DNA from: Burkholderiales bacterium
GTDB taxonomy: Bacteria; Pseudomonadota; Gammaproteobacteria; Burkholderiales; Burkholderiaceae_C
Assembly: GCA_016000195.1 (NCBI GenBank)
Contig: JAECRO010000001.1
Span: forward strand, 89,175 to 153,174
Length of the DNA: 64,000 nt
Direction of reading: 5' to 3'
Part shown: positions 40,891-51,544 of the stretch, piece after piece
How the letters are laid out: each line of letters opens with the position of its first letter
Position numbering within the stretch: position 1 is the stretch's first letter
Program-made: the position numbers and the translations under genes
The notes under the pieces: generated by a model
Seen by the model: only the letters and a program-made list of their open reading frames with translations
Told to the model about the DNA's origin: nothing
Database searches by the model: none

Positions 40891-41688
40891 ATGTTTACAG
40901 ATTCACACTGTCATTTAAGCTTTCCAGAACTCGAAAAAAACATCGTAGCAATTCGACAAGCCATGCAAACGGCTCAGGTCAGCAGGGCATTGTGTATTTG
41001 CACCACTCTGGAAGAGTTTGAGACGGTTCACCGACTGGCGACGGCCTACGAAAATTTTTGGTGTACGGTCGGCGTTCACCCTGACAACGAAAATGTGCGG
41101 GAGCCAAGCTTTGACGATCTTGTAAGACTCGCAGGCATGGAAAAAGTAGTCGGTATTGGCGAAACCGGACTGGACTATTACCGGCTGGGCGAGCGGACTG
41201 TTGCCGGTATGGAGTGGCAAAGAGAACGCTTTAGGGTTCATATCCGCGCAGCGCGCCACACTGGAAAGCCGCTGGTTATCCATACCCGGAACGCATCAGA
41301 AGACACATTGGCCATTTTGAAGGAGGAGGGTGACAGCGTGGGAGAAAACGAGCGAGCGCGTGGTGTTTTCCACTGTTTCACCGAAACCCAGGCTGTTGCC
41401 CGCGCAGCACTGGATATCGGTTTCTATATCTCGTTCTCAGGGATCATCACTTTTAAAAATGCAGCCGATATTCGGGAGGTAGCCCGTTTTGTGCCTCTTG
41501 ACCGGCTGTTGATCGAAACCGACAGTCCCTACCTGGCGCCAATGCCTCATCGCGGAAAGACCAATAACCCGTCTTATGTGCCTTTGATAGCACAAAAAAT
41601 CAGCGAAATCAGACAGGTTTCCATCGATGTAATTGCACAGGCCACCAGCCACAATTTTGAGCAATTGTTTACAGGTGTAAAACCATGA
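40891..41688 (+). CDS. tatD: TatD family deoxyribonuclease
   Basis: A 265-aa metal-dependent TIM-barrel hydrolase (YcfH/TatD type). The metal ligands appear as TDSHCHL at the start, GIGETGLDYY near residue 90, LVIHTRNA, HCFTET and LIETDSPYLAP at about residue 210. The stop overlaps the next gene by four bases, linking the ankyrin protein to this block. Confidence 0.94.
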   Translation: MFTDSHCHLSFPELEKNIVAIRQAMQTAQVSRALCICTTLEEFETVHRLATAYENFWCTVGVHPDNENVREPSFDDLVRLAGMEKVVGIGETGLDYYRLGERTVAGMEWQRERFRVHIRAARHTGKPLVIHTRNASEDTLAILKEEGDSVGENERARGVFHCFTETQAVARAALDIGFYISFSGIITFKNAADIREVARFVPLDRLLIETDSPYLAPMPHRGKTNNPSYVPLIAQKISEIRQVSIDVIAQATSHNFEQLFTGVKP

Positions 41689-42356
41689 CCCGATGGTTGC
41701 GCGGTTTTCTTGGGAAGCTGTCTATCCTTCTGGTTTTTACTGGCGCTGGCTTGGCTTGTGCCGGCTCTTATGATGATTTTTTCAATGCTGTCAAGCAGGA
41801 CAATCAAGGCAAGGTAAAGGAGCTTCTTCTGCGGGGTTTTGATGCCAACACAATAGGGCCCAAGAACCAGACCGGGTTATACCTTGCCTTGAAAGAACCG
41901 TCGCCCAAAGTGGCACAGGTTCTGATCGAATGGCAAAAAACCGATGTGAACAAGCTCAACGCGCAGGGCGAAAGCGCACTGATGCTGGCAGCACTCAAGG
42001 GACAGCTGGAATTGGCTGAAAAACTGATCAAAAAAGGAGCCGACATAAATAAAACCGGCTGGACACCTCTGCATTACGCCGCCAGCGCAGGACAGACAAG
42101 ACTCATCAGCTTGCTGCTTGAAAACAACGCATACATAGATGCAGAGTCGCCAAACGGCACTACGCCATTGATGATGGCCGCAATGTATGGTTCGGCTGCA
42201 TCGGTGAGCCTATTGCTCCAGGAAGGTGCAGACGCAAAACTTAAAAATCAGCAAGGACTCACGGCCCTGGAGTTTGCCCAGCGCGGCAACCGACCTGATG
42301 CAGCAGCAGCAATTGCAGCAGCCATAAGAAGCGAGCGGCCACCTGGTCAATGGTGA
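41685..42356 (+). CDS. Exported ankyrin-repeat protein
   Basis: A 223-aa protein with a Sec-type signal (residues 1-27, ending LACAGS). About five ankyrin repeats follow, for example GESALMLAALKGQLELAEKLIKKGADIN and NGTTPLMMAAMYGSAASVSLLLQEGADA. Ankyrin repeats bind proteins; the partner is unknown. It is translationally coupled to tatD, and its 3' side is where IS debris begins. Confidence 0.9.
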   Translation: MTRWLRGFLGKLSILLVFTGAGLACAGSYDDFFNAVKQDNQGKVKELLLRGFDANTIGPKNQTGLYLALKEPSPKVAQVLIEWQKTDVNKLNAQGESALMLAALKGQLELAEKLIKKGADINKTGWTPLHYAASAGQTRLISLLLENNAYIDAESPNGTTPLMMAAMYGSAASVSLLLQEGADAKLKNQQGLTALEFAQRGNRPDAAAAIAAAIRSERPPGQW

Positions 42357-42380
42357 GAGGAATGGGTAAATGCTGCTAGC

Positions 42381-42525
42381 AGCCCGTCGGACTTTCCCGT
42401 TTGATGGCAATTTTGCTTAAAAAAAGGCACTTTTGATGCTCCAATTTCGATGGAGGGTGTCCGACATGCATAAAAAAATATTTGACGACCTTGTGACGCG
42501 TTTGATTTTGCTAAGTCCGACAGCC
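42381..42525. mobile_element. IS-end or MITE-like remnant
   Basis: The left end AGCCCGTCGGACTTTCCC and the right end GCTAAGTCCGACAGCC are imperfect inverted repeats sharing GTCGGACTT. The interior (about 110 bp) has a short frame MHKKIFDDLVTRLILLSPTAS that runs into the right end, perhaps a leftover of a transposase gene. The IS family is uncertain (IS1182-like ends are possible). It abuts the next element with only five bases between. Confidence 0.5.
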
Positions 42526-42530
42526 TCCTA

Positions 42531-42740
42531 GGCCGTGTTCGGAAAGTCAATGGAGCTATTTCATGGTGCCGGCGATGTGCACAAAGCCCAAAAACGTGAC
42601 GTCGAGCTTGTCATGGCGGGTGGCCCACGCGGCGAAAGACCTTCATGCGCTGGAAAAGGTTTTCCACCAGGTGGCGAGCCTTGTAGCGGTGCGTGTCCAG
42701 GTCGCACAACTTCAGCGCATCAAACTTTCCGAACACGGCC
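42531..42740 (-). mobile_element. MITE-like internally deleted IS5-family derivative
   Basis: Perfect 17-bp terminal inverted repeats (GGCCGTGTTCGGAAAGT) bound a 210-bp element with TA on both sides. On the minus strand it encodes the C-terminus of an IS5-type transposase (ARHLVENLFQRMKVFRRVAT, then RHDKLDVTFLGFVHIAG). The sequence jumps from the left end directly to this C-terminus at CCTGGA. In the related fragment at 43245-43525, CCTGGA occurs at both edges of the missing part, which explains the deletion. Confidence 0.8.
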
Positions 42741-42785
42741 TAAACATACCGACAAAAGTACCATCTTTTTGTTGAAACGATGGTT

Positions 42786-42862
<77 letters not shown>

Positions 42863-42867
42863 ATATA

Positions 42868-42895
42868 AAAAAAGCCCACCAAGTGAGCTTTTTAA
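42868..42895 (-). terminator. Terminator-like hairpin between the two tRNA genes
   Basis: On the minus strand AAAAAGCTCAC, a TTG loop and GTGGGCTTTTTTT form a stem with one mismatch followed by a T-run. It lies downstream of tRNA-Pro and upstream of tRNA-Arg, so either some transcripts read through or the two genes have separate promoters. Confidence 0.6.
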
Positions 42896-42904
42896 ATTTG
42901 TTAT

Positions 42905-42981
42905 TGGTCGGAGTACAAGGATTCGAACCTTGGACCCCCTGGTCCCAAACCAGGTGCGCTACCAGACTGCGCCACACTCCG
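42905..42981 (-). tRNA. tRNA-Pro (TGG anticodon)
   Basis: The acceptor stem CGGAGTG/TACTCCG includes one G-T pair. The anticodon stem is CCTGG/CCAGG around the loop TTTGGGA (anticodon TGG), and the T-arm is AAGGTTCGAATCCTT. CCA is encoded. It is 42 bp upstream of tRNA-Arg in the same direction. Confidence 0.97.
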
Positions 42982-43070
42982 ACAAGTTGATTATTATAGT
43001 CCGAAAAATAGCAATTTATCCAACCCTGACACTTTTTTAAGATATGACCTTACGCAGCCGCCTGAAACTT

Positions 43071-43231
43071 CTAAAGCTGATCAAAAGCGCTGCGGGTGGC
43101 ATTGATGAGAAGCTTGAACCTCAGAGCAAAGGAGTTGATCTTGTTTTTGACGCTCAAGCATTCGAGTTTGAAGACGGCATAAATGGCCATAAAGACGTGC
43201 TTGCTTTGGGTTCTCAAATCCTGCGCATACG
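43071..43231 (-). pseudogene. C-terminal fragment of a second transposase
   Basis: The minus strand encodes RTQSKHVFMAIYAVFKLECL followed by SVKNKINSFALRFKLLINAT and a stop (43071-43073). This resembles the C-terminal 50 residues of an IS4-superfamily transposase. It has been joined to the IS5-type remnant around 43232-43245. The family is tentative. Confidence 0.5.
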
Positions 43232-43244
43232 CTTAAACGAAATC

Positions 43245-43525
43245 GCTCGAAAAGGTTTTCCACCAGGTGGCGAGCCTTGTAGCGGTGCGTGTCCAGGCCG
43301 CGCGGGTTCTTTTTGCGGTTGACCCGGCAGGCGATGATGACCTCCATGCCTTGATTTTGTGCAGCCTGGACAATTTTGTCCGAGTCGTATGCTTTGCCAG
43401 CCAAAAGCGCCTTGGCCTGCAGTCCATCAAGCACTGCTTTAGCGCTCAAAAAGCGTGCGGCGGTCATCTGAAGCTTTTTCTCCAGGTCGCACAACTTCAG
43501 CGCATCAAACTTTCCGAATACGGCC
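43245..43525 (-). pseudogene. IS5-family transposase remnant
   Basis: The left inverted repeat GGCCGTATTCGGAAAGT (43509-43525) is one base different from that of the element at 42531. Inside, the minus strand encodes LLAGKAYDSDKIVQAAQNQG and MEVIIACRVNRKKNPRG, then RYKARHLVENLF: the DDE-region of IS5/IS427-type transposases. Both the N-terminus and the C-terminus are missing, so it cannot transpose by itself. Confidence 0.8.
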
Positions 43526-43593
43526 CAATCTTCCACGATGTATATTATGTTAACTATTGGCGGGCACTTTGCCCTTTTTTACTTTCTGACTAA

Positions 43594-44518
43594 CTATCCT
43601 GCAACTTCCTCATACACCCTGAACGTAACCGTAGGCACGGTGAAATCATCAAAAGATGCACCCAATGCCATTTCTCCATCCGGTAGCAATGCACAATCCT
43701 GGCGGCGCAAGGCTATGACGGCCTTGCTATCGGCAAAACGTACCCAGGTTCCATAACTGCTGATGTCTTCAAGATAGAGCTTTCCAGCACGCCACTCGAT
43801 CAGGGCATGTTTGCGCGAAACTCTCGGATCCTGCACGACAAACTGGGCATCGGCATCACGGCCGAGAAAGACGGGAAACTCGGCGGAGGTAAACCTCGCA
43901 CTGATATCAAGCCAGGACAACTCGATGCAGGCTGGTTTCATATTTTTCCTGGCCACAGGCATAAACATCAGGCTAGCAGGCATCGTAAAAAGCTCGGACA
44001 GCACTTCGTCCTGCCATTCAATACGATACACAACACAGGATTCAGTCCGGCCCCTGATCACCATGGCACCCATGCTACGAGCACGCACCATGAAGTCGTC
44101 GGGCAACTGCTGCATGACGGTTTCACTTGCCAATATCTGCTCGGAACCCGAAAGATCGCTCAGGCGCGAGGCCAGATTGACAGCATCTCCATAACAGTCA
44201 CCGTTCTGCTCGACGACATCGCCACGGGCCATGCCCACCTGCAGCCTCATTTTGAGGGGGAGCTGGCCAATTGTGGATTCGGGCATAGTGGACTCGTTGA
44301 AGCTCACTGGCAGCATCAACTGCATGGCGGCTCTCCTGGAACAGGATGAGCACACCGTCGCCCAGGTATTTCACAACGTGCCCACCATGGCTTTCGCAAA
44401 CCACACCGATCCACTGTGTCAGCCGTGTGATCGCCTGAGTTGCCTTGACGTTACCCAGTTCTTCGAAAACACCAGTGCTTCCGGTAAGGTCTGCAAATAC
44501 GACGGTAAGTTCTGCCAT
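43594..44518 (-). pseudogene. Adenylate/guanylate cyclase with FHA domain, frameshifted
   Basis: The N-terminal part (start 44518) has MAELTVVFADLTGSTGVFEE and the KYLGDGVLILF metal/substrate region of class III cyclases. The remainder of the catalytic domain (RLQVGMARGDVVEQNGDCYG, AVNLASRL) and the FHA domain (FLGRDADAQFVVQDPRVSRKH) are in the +1 frame, ending at 43594. The frames overlap between 44198 and 44355, and the shift should lie there. A complete cyclase-FHA protein would need one base change, so the gene is broken, recoded or mis-sequenced. Confidence 0.75.
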
Positions 44519-44569
44519 GGGCCGTTGAAAATCCCTGTTGTGGTTTGTTCAATTACAACATTTTAATTT

Positions 44570-45529
44570 TCAGTGCAGATGACCCCATAGGAAAAATGCA
44601 TCCCGACCTTCCACAGCTAGAGTGACAGATTGCCCCACGGGAAGAAGTACCTTGGTTGCCACATGGCCAAATGGCAACCCCGTCAACACCTTCGCGCTTA
44701 CTTGGGTTTGCATCCAGGAAACAACGCTGGCCAGCTTGTAGCCTTTGTCGTGAGGCACGAGTTTGTAACGACTGAACTGACCAAAAATGATTGCTTTTTG
44801 CTGTGACAGGATGCCGGCTTGCAGTAATTGCGCGAGCATGCGCTCGATGCGGTAAGGGTGCTCGCCAACATCTTCAATGAACAGGATGCCATCTTTGACG
44901 GCTGGCAAATAAGGCGTTCCAACCAGTGAAGCGAGCATGGCCAGATTACCACCCCAAAGTACAGCATTGTTGATGCTATAAGCAGCATTTATCGCTGTTG
45001 CGCTTGCACTGTCTAGGCCAACAGCTATCGAATTAATAGCTGGTTTTGGAAGTTTCCAGCCGCTGCCCTCGCCCTGCCCTGTGATCAGGTCGTCAAAACA
45101 GGCTTCCATGATGTCGTCGGCACCTCCATCCGCACCGAAATCTTCTCCAAGAGATGGACCGGCCCAGGTGACAGCGCCAGTTTTGGCCAGCAAAGCCATC
45201 TGAAAAGCGGTGAAGTCGCTGAAACCGACAAACTGCATGCCTCCGGCAATCGCTTTTGCAACGGCTTTGTAATCGATCGCCGGCAGGATGCGCGTCAGCC
45301 CATAACCGCCACGAGAAATCAGCGCTACGTCGGCGCCGCTGCTTGCGGCACGGTGGATGGCGGCAAGCCGCACTTCGTCGTCGCCGGCAAAACGCTGGTG
45401 GGTTGCAAGAGCGGCTTCATCGACCTCGACCTCGTAGCCCAATGTTTTAAGACGCTTGAGCCCACGTTTGAAGGCTGCTTTGTCGCGTACCGCACTGGAG
45501 GGGGAATAAATATAGATATGTTTTTTCAC
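44570..45529 (-). CDS. ldcA: LD-carboxypeptidase (LdcA, S66 family)
   Basis: A 319-aa cytoplasmic serine peptidase that removes the terminal D-alanine from murein tetrapeptides. The nucleophile is in FVGFSDFTAFQ, the catalytic Glu in ILFIEDVGEHPYRIERML, and the His in GLPFGH. A dispersed repeat encodes residues 164-187 (PAINSIAVGLDSASATA and on), immediately before the conserved LWGGNLAMLASLVGTP. The start MKKHIYIYSPSSAV is normal. Confidence 0.9.
   Translation of the reverse strand: MKKHIYIYSPSSAVRDKAAFKRGLKRLKTLGYEVEVDEAALATHQRFAGDDEVRLAAIHRAASSGADVALISRGGYGLTRILPAIDYKAVAKAIAGGMQFVGFSDFTAFQMALLAKTGAVTWAGPSLGEDFGADGGADDIMEACFDDLITGQGEGSGWKLPKPAINSIAVGLDSASATAINAAYSINNAVLWGGNLAMLASLVGTPYLPAVKDGILFIEDVGEHPYRIERMLAQLLQAGILSQQKAIIFGQFSRYKLVPHDKGYKLASVVSWMQTQVSAKVLTGLPFGHVATKVLLPVGQSVTLAVEGRDAFFLWGHLH
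44971..45040 (-). repeat. Dispersed palindromic repeat, copy F (inside ldcA)
   Basis: The complement reads AGCTATTAATTCGATAGCTG, then GGCCTAGACAGTGCAAGCGC and an AT-rich tail. The left inverted repeat GCTAT/ATAGC is exact. ldcA reads the sense strand in frame. Confidence 0.7.
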
Positions 45530-45654
45530 AGTGCCAGTATCTCATTGGCTGGATTGAAGTGTGATTATTCATTGTTTGAATAAATATGTAGATTACATTT
45601 TTAGCTGATGAGATTATCCATACTCATCAACAGCTTCCGCCACTCCGTGAGGTA

Positions 45655-46854
45655 TCAGTTCAAATGACTGCGATCACGCCAGAACTGTTCGGCTTCAGCA
45701 GCAATTCCCAAAGCAACACCATTTTCAAAATCGGACGCCATGGCAGCAAACGCACGCAGTCCGGCGCAGTAGCCTTTGCCGGGAAAAGGTATTTCATAAG
45801 CCACATCGGTTGCAGCATTGACAGGCTCATGCAGGCGCGTCAAATCCTGGCCCATTTGTTTCCACAGCAAAAAACCATCACTGAGCGGCATCTCATCGCT
45901 CATCGTGAGCCCATCGGCATTCATGAGCCGCAGGCCCCGGTAACGCAGCGGCGCAGCCATGGTGAGCGTCAATCCAAGCAAATCACCCTGCACCGGCAGC
46001 AGTAGCACGATGTTTTGCAGATCCAGCTTTTCAACCAGTTCGAGCAGCATCTGGCGATGCCGGCTGAAGGTATGAAACCGGTCCTTCTTGGGCTTGTCGC
46101 TTTTTCCAAAACCGATCAGGTCAGGCGCCACCACCCGCTGGCCGGCCTGCAGCAAGAGCGGTATCAGGTGGCGAAAAGCATAGCTCCAGCCCCTGCCGCC
46201 ATGCAGGCAAAGGTAGCTTGCCCCGCCCTGCTCCATCGTATGCGTCTGCTCATCCAGATAGTGCATGCGCAAGCCGCCCAGGGCCGGCAGATTGCTGAGG
46301 TAATGCGGCCGCCACGGATAAACGGACAAGCCTTCAAAAGCAGCGTCAGGCGTGCGCAGCGCATCGTCGCGTAGCGGATGATGCTGCCGTACCGTTTCTC
46401 GCTGGTCGGCACGACGCTGGCGAAAAAAGTCCTGCAACAATTCGCGCCCTGCATCGGCCAGTACTCCGCCGTGCAATTCGGTCTGGTGGTTCAGTTGCGC
46501 TTGCGCAAACAGGTTGATGACCGAACCGGCCGCACCTGTCTTGGGTTCAGGCGCACCAAACACCACGCGCTTGAGCCGGGCGTTCAGCATGGCTCCGCTG
46601 CACATGGCGCAGGGCTCAAGCGTGACAAACAGCTCGCACTCGTCCAGCCGATAATTTCCCAAGACATGCGCCGCCGCTCGCAAGGCCACAATCTCTGCAT
46701 GTGCCGTCGGATCCTGGGCATCGACCGGTGCATTGCGGCCAGCCGCAATGACCTTGCCGTGCCGCACGACGACCGCACCCACCGGGACTTCTCCGAAAGC
46801 AGCGGCTAACCGGGCTTGCGAAAGGGCCAACTCCATGAAGGCTTCATCATTCAT
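45655..46854 (-). CDS. tadA: tRNA adenosine deaminase TadA fused to degenerate alpha/beta-hydrolase
   Basis: Residues 1-155 are TadA, which makes inosine at the wobble position of tRNA-Arg(ACG). Zinc and catalytic residues are His52 and Glu54 (AHAEIV), Cys82 and Cys85 (PCAMC). Residues 175-399 resemble haloalkane dehalogenase-like hydrolases (PDLIGFGKSDKPKKDRFHTF, GLTLTMAAPLRYRGL). The nucleophile elbow QDWGGLLG is replaced by PVQGDLLG, so the Asp is lost (Val288). The domain ends before the catalytic His. The hydrolase half is probably inactive. Confidence 0.88.
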   Translation of the reverse strand: MNDEAFMELALSQARLAAAFGEVPVGAVVVRHGKVIAAGRNAPVDAQDPTAHAEIVALRAAAHVLGNYRLDECELFVTLEPCAMCSGAMLNARLKRVVFGAPEPKTGAAGSVINLFAQAQLNHQTELHGGVLADAGRELLQDFFRQRRADQRETVRQHHPLRDDALRTPDAAFEGLSVYPWRPHYLSNLPALGGLRMHYLDEQTHTMEQGGASYLCLHGGRGWSYAFRHLIPLLLQAGQRVVAPDLIGFGKSDKPKKDRFHTFSRHRQMLLELVEKLDLQNIVLLLPVQGDLLGLTLTMAAPLRYRGLRLMNADGLTMSDEMPLSDGFLLWKQMGQDLTRLHEPVNAATDVAYEIPFPGKGYCAGLRAFAAMASDFENGVALGIAAEAEQFWRDRSHLN

Positions 46855-46856
46855 TT

Positions 46857-46918
46857 GCTATCTAAAAAGTAGCTGCTTAGGCACGCCAGCATTGCGCAAA
46901 AGCTACTTTTAGTCATGA
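46857..46918 (+). repeat. Dispersed palindromic repeat, copy G (intergenic)
   Basis: GCTATCTAAAAAGTAGCTGCTTAG, then GCCAGCATTGCGCAAAAGC and a TACTTTTAGTCATG tail align with copy A. It fills the whole gap between tadA and the small membrane protein gene, two bases from the tadA start codon. Confidence 0.75.
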
Positions 46919-46919
46919 T

Positions 46920-47177
46920 TTATGGTTGATCTTCAGGCACAGGACGGACCTGCATGGAAGCTTCGACCGACTGCTTGATCTGCTGCTGGATTTGCTGGCT
47001 CTGGACTTGAAGCGTTGCGCCGGGCGAAGGGACCGGCAAGGTCAGGGGTTGACCGGCAAGCGCCGGGCTTTGCGTGCGAATTGGCGGCACCGACATGGCG
47101 CCCAGCTGTTTTTTAGCCAGCGCTCCCACGATGAGCAATACGATCAGCAGGCTCATCACTCCAAAAATTGCGCGCAT
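46920..47177 (-). CDS. Small membrane-anchored hypothetical protein
   Basis: An 85-aa protein with one N-terminal transmembrane helix (MRAIFGVMSLLIVLLIVGAL), then a Pro-rich segment and a Gln-rich helix (LQVQSQQIQQQIKQSVEA). I do not recognise a family. GGGGAAA lies about nine bases before ATG 47177. It stands between guaA and tadA on the same strand. Confidence 0.6.
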   Translation of the reverse strand: MRAIFGVMSLLIVLLIVGALAKKQLGAMSVPPIRTQSPALAGQPLTLPVPSPGATLQVQSQQIQQQIKQSVEASMQVRPVPEDQP

Positions 47178-47290
47178 TTCAGTTTCCCCTGAAGGTACTC
47201 GATACATCACTCATGACAAAGAGGTCCATGCCCATGCAGCAAACCAAGGCATGTCCATTTTCACACCCGGCAGAGGAGCTTGCCCGTGCC

Positions 47291-48913
47291 TTACTCCCAC
47301 TCAATCGTCGCTGGCGGCTTGCTGCTGACATCGTAGGTCACACGGTTGATGCCGCGCACTTCGTTGATGATCCGGCTTGACACTTTTTTGAGCAGTGCGT
47401 AAGGCAGTTCAGCCCAGTCAGCGGTCATGAAGTCGCTGGTTTGCACTGCGCGCAGCGCCACCACGTATTCATAGGTGCGGCCATCACCCATCACGCCCAC
47501 GCTTTTCACGGGCAAGAATACGGTAAAGGCCTGGCTGGTCAGGTCATACCAGGCTTTTCCGGTTTCGGCATCCTTGAAATTGCGCAGTTCTTCGATAAAG
47601 ATCGCGTCGGCCCGGCGCAGCAGATCGGCATACTCTTTTTTGACTTCGCCCAGAATCCGCACGCCCAGCCCCGGACCAGGGAAAGGATGGCGATACACCA
47701 TGTCGTGCGGCAAACCCAGCGCCACGCCCAGCTCACGTACTTCGTCCTTGAACAATTCACGCAGGGGTTCGAGCAGCTTCAGGCCCAGTTGCTCAGGCAA
47801 GCCGCCGACGTTGTGGTGGCTCTTGATGGACACGGCTTTCTTGCTCTTGGCGCCACCCGACTCGATCACATCAGGGTAAATCGTGCCCTGGGCCAGCCAT
47901 TTCGCGCCCTTGTAGGCGCCGTTCGGCCCGGCCTTGAGCCGCGCGGCCTCGGCCTTGAACACTTCGACAAACTCACGGCCGATGATCTTGCGCTTGGCCT
48001 CGGGGTCGCTCACGCCGGTGAGATGGCCCAGAAACTGGTCGGCGGCATCGACGCGAATCACCCTGGCGTGCAGCTTGCCGACAAACATCTCCATCACCAT
48101 GTCACCCTCGTTCAGGCGCAGCAGGCCGTGATCGACAAACACGCAAGTGAGTTGATCGCCGATGGCGCGGTGAATCAGTGCCGCAGCCACCGATGAATCG
48201 ACGCCGCCCGAGAGGCCCAGAATGACTTCTTCATCACCCACCTGCTGGCGGATTTTCTCGACGGCTTCAGCGATGTAGTCGCCCATGACCCAGTCGGGCC
48301 GGGTACCGCAAATGTCAAGCACAAAGCGCTCCAGAATCGCCTTTCCCTGCGTGGTGTGCGTGACTTCGGGGTGAAATTGCACCGCATAGTAGTTGCGCTC
48401 TTCATCGGCCATGCCGGCAATCGGGCAGGACTCGGTGGATGCCATGACCTTGAAGCCGGGCGGAAGTTCGGTTACGTTGTCGCCATGGCTCATCCAGACA
48501 TGGAGCATGCCATGGCCTTCGGGCGTGGCATAGTCCTGAATGCCGTCCAGCAGCCTGGTATGACCACGCGCGCGGACTTCGGCATAACCGAATTCGCGCT
48601 TGTGGCCGCCCTCGACCTTGCCGCCCAGGGCTTCGGCAATCGCATACATGCCAAAGCAGATGCCCAGCACCGGAATGCCCAGATCAAAAACTGCCTTGGG
48701 TGCGCGCAGGGTTTCGTCTTCCCACAGGCTGGCATGGCTGCCTGAAAGAATCACACCCTTGAGGTTGCCGTCCCTGGCGTAATCGCGAATCCAGTCGTCG
48801 GTCACATCGCAGGGATGAACTTCGCAGAAAACATGGGCTTCGCGGACGCGGCGGGCAATCAGCTGGGTGACTTGAGAGCCGAAATCGAGAATCAGGATTT
48901 TTTGGTGCTGCAT
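47291..48913 (-). CDS. guaA: GMP synthase (glutamine-hydrolysing)
   Basis: GuaA (540 aa) converts XMP to GMP. The glutaminase domain has [11 protein letters not shown] with the nucleophile Cys and [10 protein letters not shown] with His/Glu. The ATP-pyrophosphatase loop is [15 protein letters not shown] at about residue 235. The C-terminal dimerisation domain ends with the conserved [10 protein letters not shown] terminator separates it from guaB upstream, so expression may be only partly shared. Confidence 0.97.
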   Translation of the reverse strand: MQHQKILILDFGSQVTQLIARRVREAHVFCEVHPCDVTDDWIRDYARDGNLKGVILSGSHASLWEDETLRAPKAVFDLGIPVLGICFGMYAIAEALGGKVEGGHKREFGYAEVRARGHTRLLDGIQDYATPEGHGMLHVWMSHGDNVTELPPGFKVMASTESCPIAGMADEERNYYAVQFHPEVTHTTQGKAILERFVLDICGTRPDWVMGDYIAEAVEKIRQQVGDEEVILGLSGGVDSSVAAALIHRAIGDQLTCVFVDHGLLRLNEGDMVMEMFVGKLHARVIRVDAADQFLGHLTGVSDPEAKRKIIGREFVEVFKAEAARLKAGPNGAYKGAKWLAQGTIYPDVIESGGAKSKKAVSIKSHHNVGGLPEQLGLKLLEPLRELFKDEVRELGVALGLPHDMVYRHPFPGPGLGVRILGEVKKEYADLLRRADAIFIEELRNFKDAETGKAWYDLTSQAFTVFLPVKSVGVMGDGRTYEYVVALRAVQTSDFMTADWAELPYALLKKVSSRIINEVRGINRVTYDVSSKPPATIEWE

Positions 48914-48941
48914 GATGGGCGTCTCAGGCGATTTGTTCAGT

Positions 48942-48977
48942 CAAAAAAAGAAAAAGGGCGTCTGCCACCAGACGCCC
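48942..48977 (-). terminator. Rho-independent terminator between guaB and guaA
   Basis: On the minus strand GGGCGTCTG, a GTGG loop and CAGACGCCC form a perfect stem followed by TTTTTCTTTTTTT. It lies 18 bp after the guaB stop and 29 bp before the guaA start, so guaA needs read-through or another promoter. Confidence 0.92.
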
Positions 48978-48994
48978 AGGATGCTTGGACAAGC

Positions 48995-50536
<1,542 letters not shown>

Positions 50537-50614
50537 TCAAGCCCCGCGAGTGCTAGTTTTGTGGGCATCCACATCAAAATCAAAAAGTGCCGGCCACAGA
50601 GCTACACTTTCGCA

Positions 50615-51157
50615 ATGGACTTCAAATTTGCGACAAGAACCCTGATTCTGGCCATTGCCGGCAGCTCATTGGCGCTGCCAGCACTGGCGCAGTGGCAATG
50701 GATTGACAAGGACGGCCATAAAGTCTTCAGCGACCGAGCGCCGCCCGTCGATATTCCGCAAAAAAGTATTTTGAAACAGCCGGGCAGCAAAATCCAGCCT
50801 CCCGCGCCCGGAACCGACACCGGGGCGGCAGCCCCCGCCCCCGCCGTGCTGGCTTCGGCGCCTGCGAACAAGGCCGGCACGCCCAAACTCTCGGGCAAGG
50901 ATGCCCAGCTTGAAGCCCGTAAAAAGCAGGCGGATGAACTGGAAGCGGCCAATAAGCTGGCGGAAGAAGAAAAGCTGGCAAAGAGCAGGGCCGACAATTG
51001 CGAGCGCGCCAAAAAAGGACAGGCAACCCTGAAGTCCGGCGTGCGGATTTCGGTCACGAATGCCAAGGGCGAGCGCGAATTCATGGATGACACCGCCCGG
51101 GCGGCGGAAAACAAACGTCTTCAGGCCATCGCGGAGAGCGACTGCGCCAGCAAATAA
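50615..51157 (+). CDS. DUF4124 domain exported protein
   Basis: A 180-aa protein with a Sec signal (residues 1-25, cut near ALAQ) and the DUF4124 motif WQWIDKDGHKVFSDRAPP directly after it. The remainder is an Ala/Pro linker and a charged helix (ARKKQADELEAANKLAEEEKLAKS). The function of this family is not known. It diverges from guaB. Confidence 0.85.
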   Translation: MDFKFATRTLILAIAGSSLALPALAQWQWIDKDGHKVFSDRAPPVDIPQKSILKQPGSKIQPPAPGTDTGAAAPAPAVLASAPANKAGTPKLSGKDAQLEARKKQADELEAANKLAEEEKLAKSRADNCERAKKGQATLKSGVRISVTNAKGEREFMDDTARAAENKRLQAIAESDCASK

Positions 51158-51178
51158 GCCGCTTGCAGGCCGGCCGTG

Positions 51179-51544
51179 TCAGTAACCGGCTTTAGCCCCG
51201 GGCCGTTTTTTCGTGAACAGTCCGGCACTTTTCGCCCCCTGGCGGTTAAAGCGTTCTCGCCGGGCCACTTTGGGGTCCACTCGCAAAGTCCGGTAAACCT
51301 CTATGCGGTCGTTGTCATGCAGCAGATGGTCCAGCCGGGTTTTCCGGCCCCAGATACCGACCAGCAAGCGATTTTTCTGCAGTTCCGCAAACTCCTCGAA
51401 GAGGCGGCAACAGTCCATTGCATCTCCGACGGTTGCGCCGGCTTCAAGCTCCAGCGCCCATTCGCGAACCTGGCGCGGCGCAGGCGAATAAACCAGCGTG
51501 ATGTTCAGACCCGAGGCCATGACGCCATGCTCAGGTTTCGCCAT
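51179..51544 (-). CDS. rnfH: RnfH family ubiquitin-like protein (RatB)
   Basis: A 121-aa beta-grasp protein. The domain covers LNITLVYSPAPRQVREWALEL to HDNDRIEVYRTLRVDPKVARRERF. ATG 51544 overlaps the ratA stop by 14 bases. The ratA-rnfH pair next to smpB is conserved across proteobacteria; its role is not settled. Confidence 0.88.
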   Translation of the reverse strand: MAKPEHGVMASGLNITLVYSPAPRQVREWALELEAGATVGDAMDCCRLFEEFAELQKNRLLVGIWGRKTRLDHLLHDNDRIEVYRTLRVDPKVARRERFNRQGAKSAGLFTKKRPGAKAGY

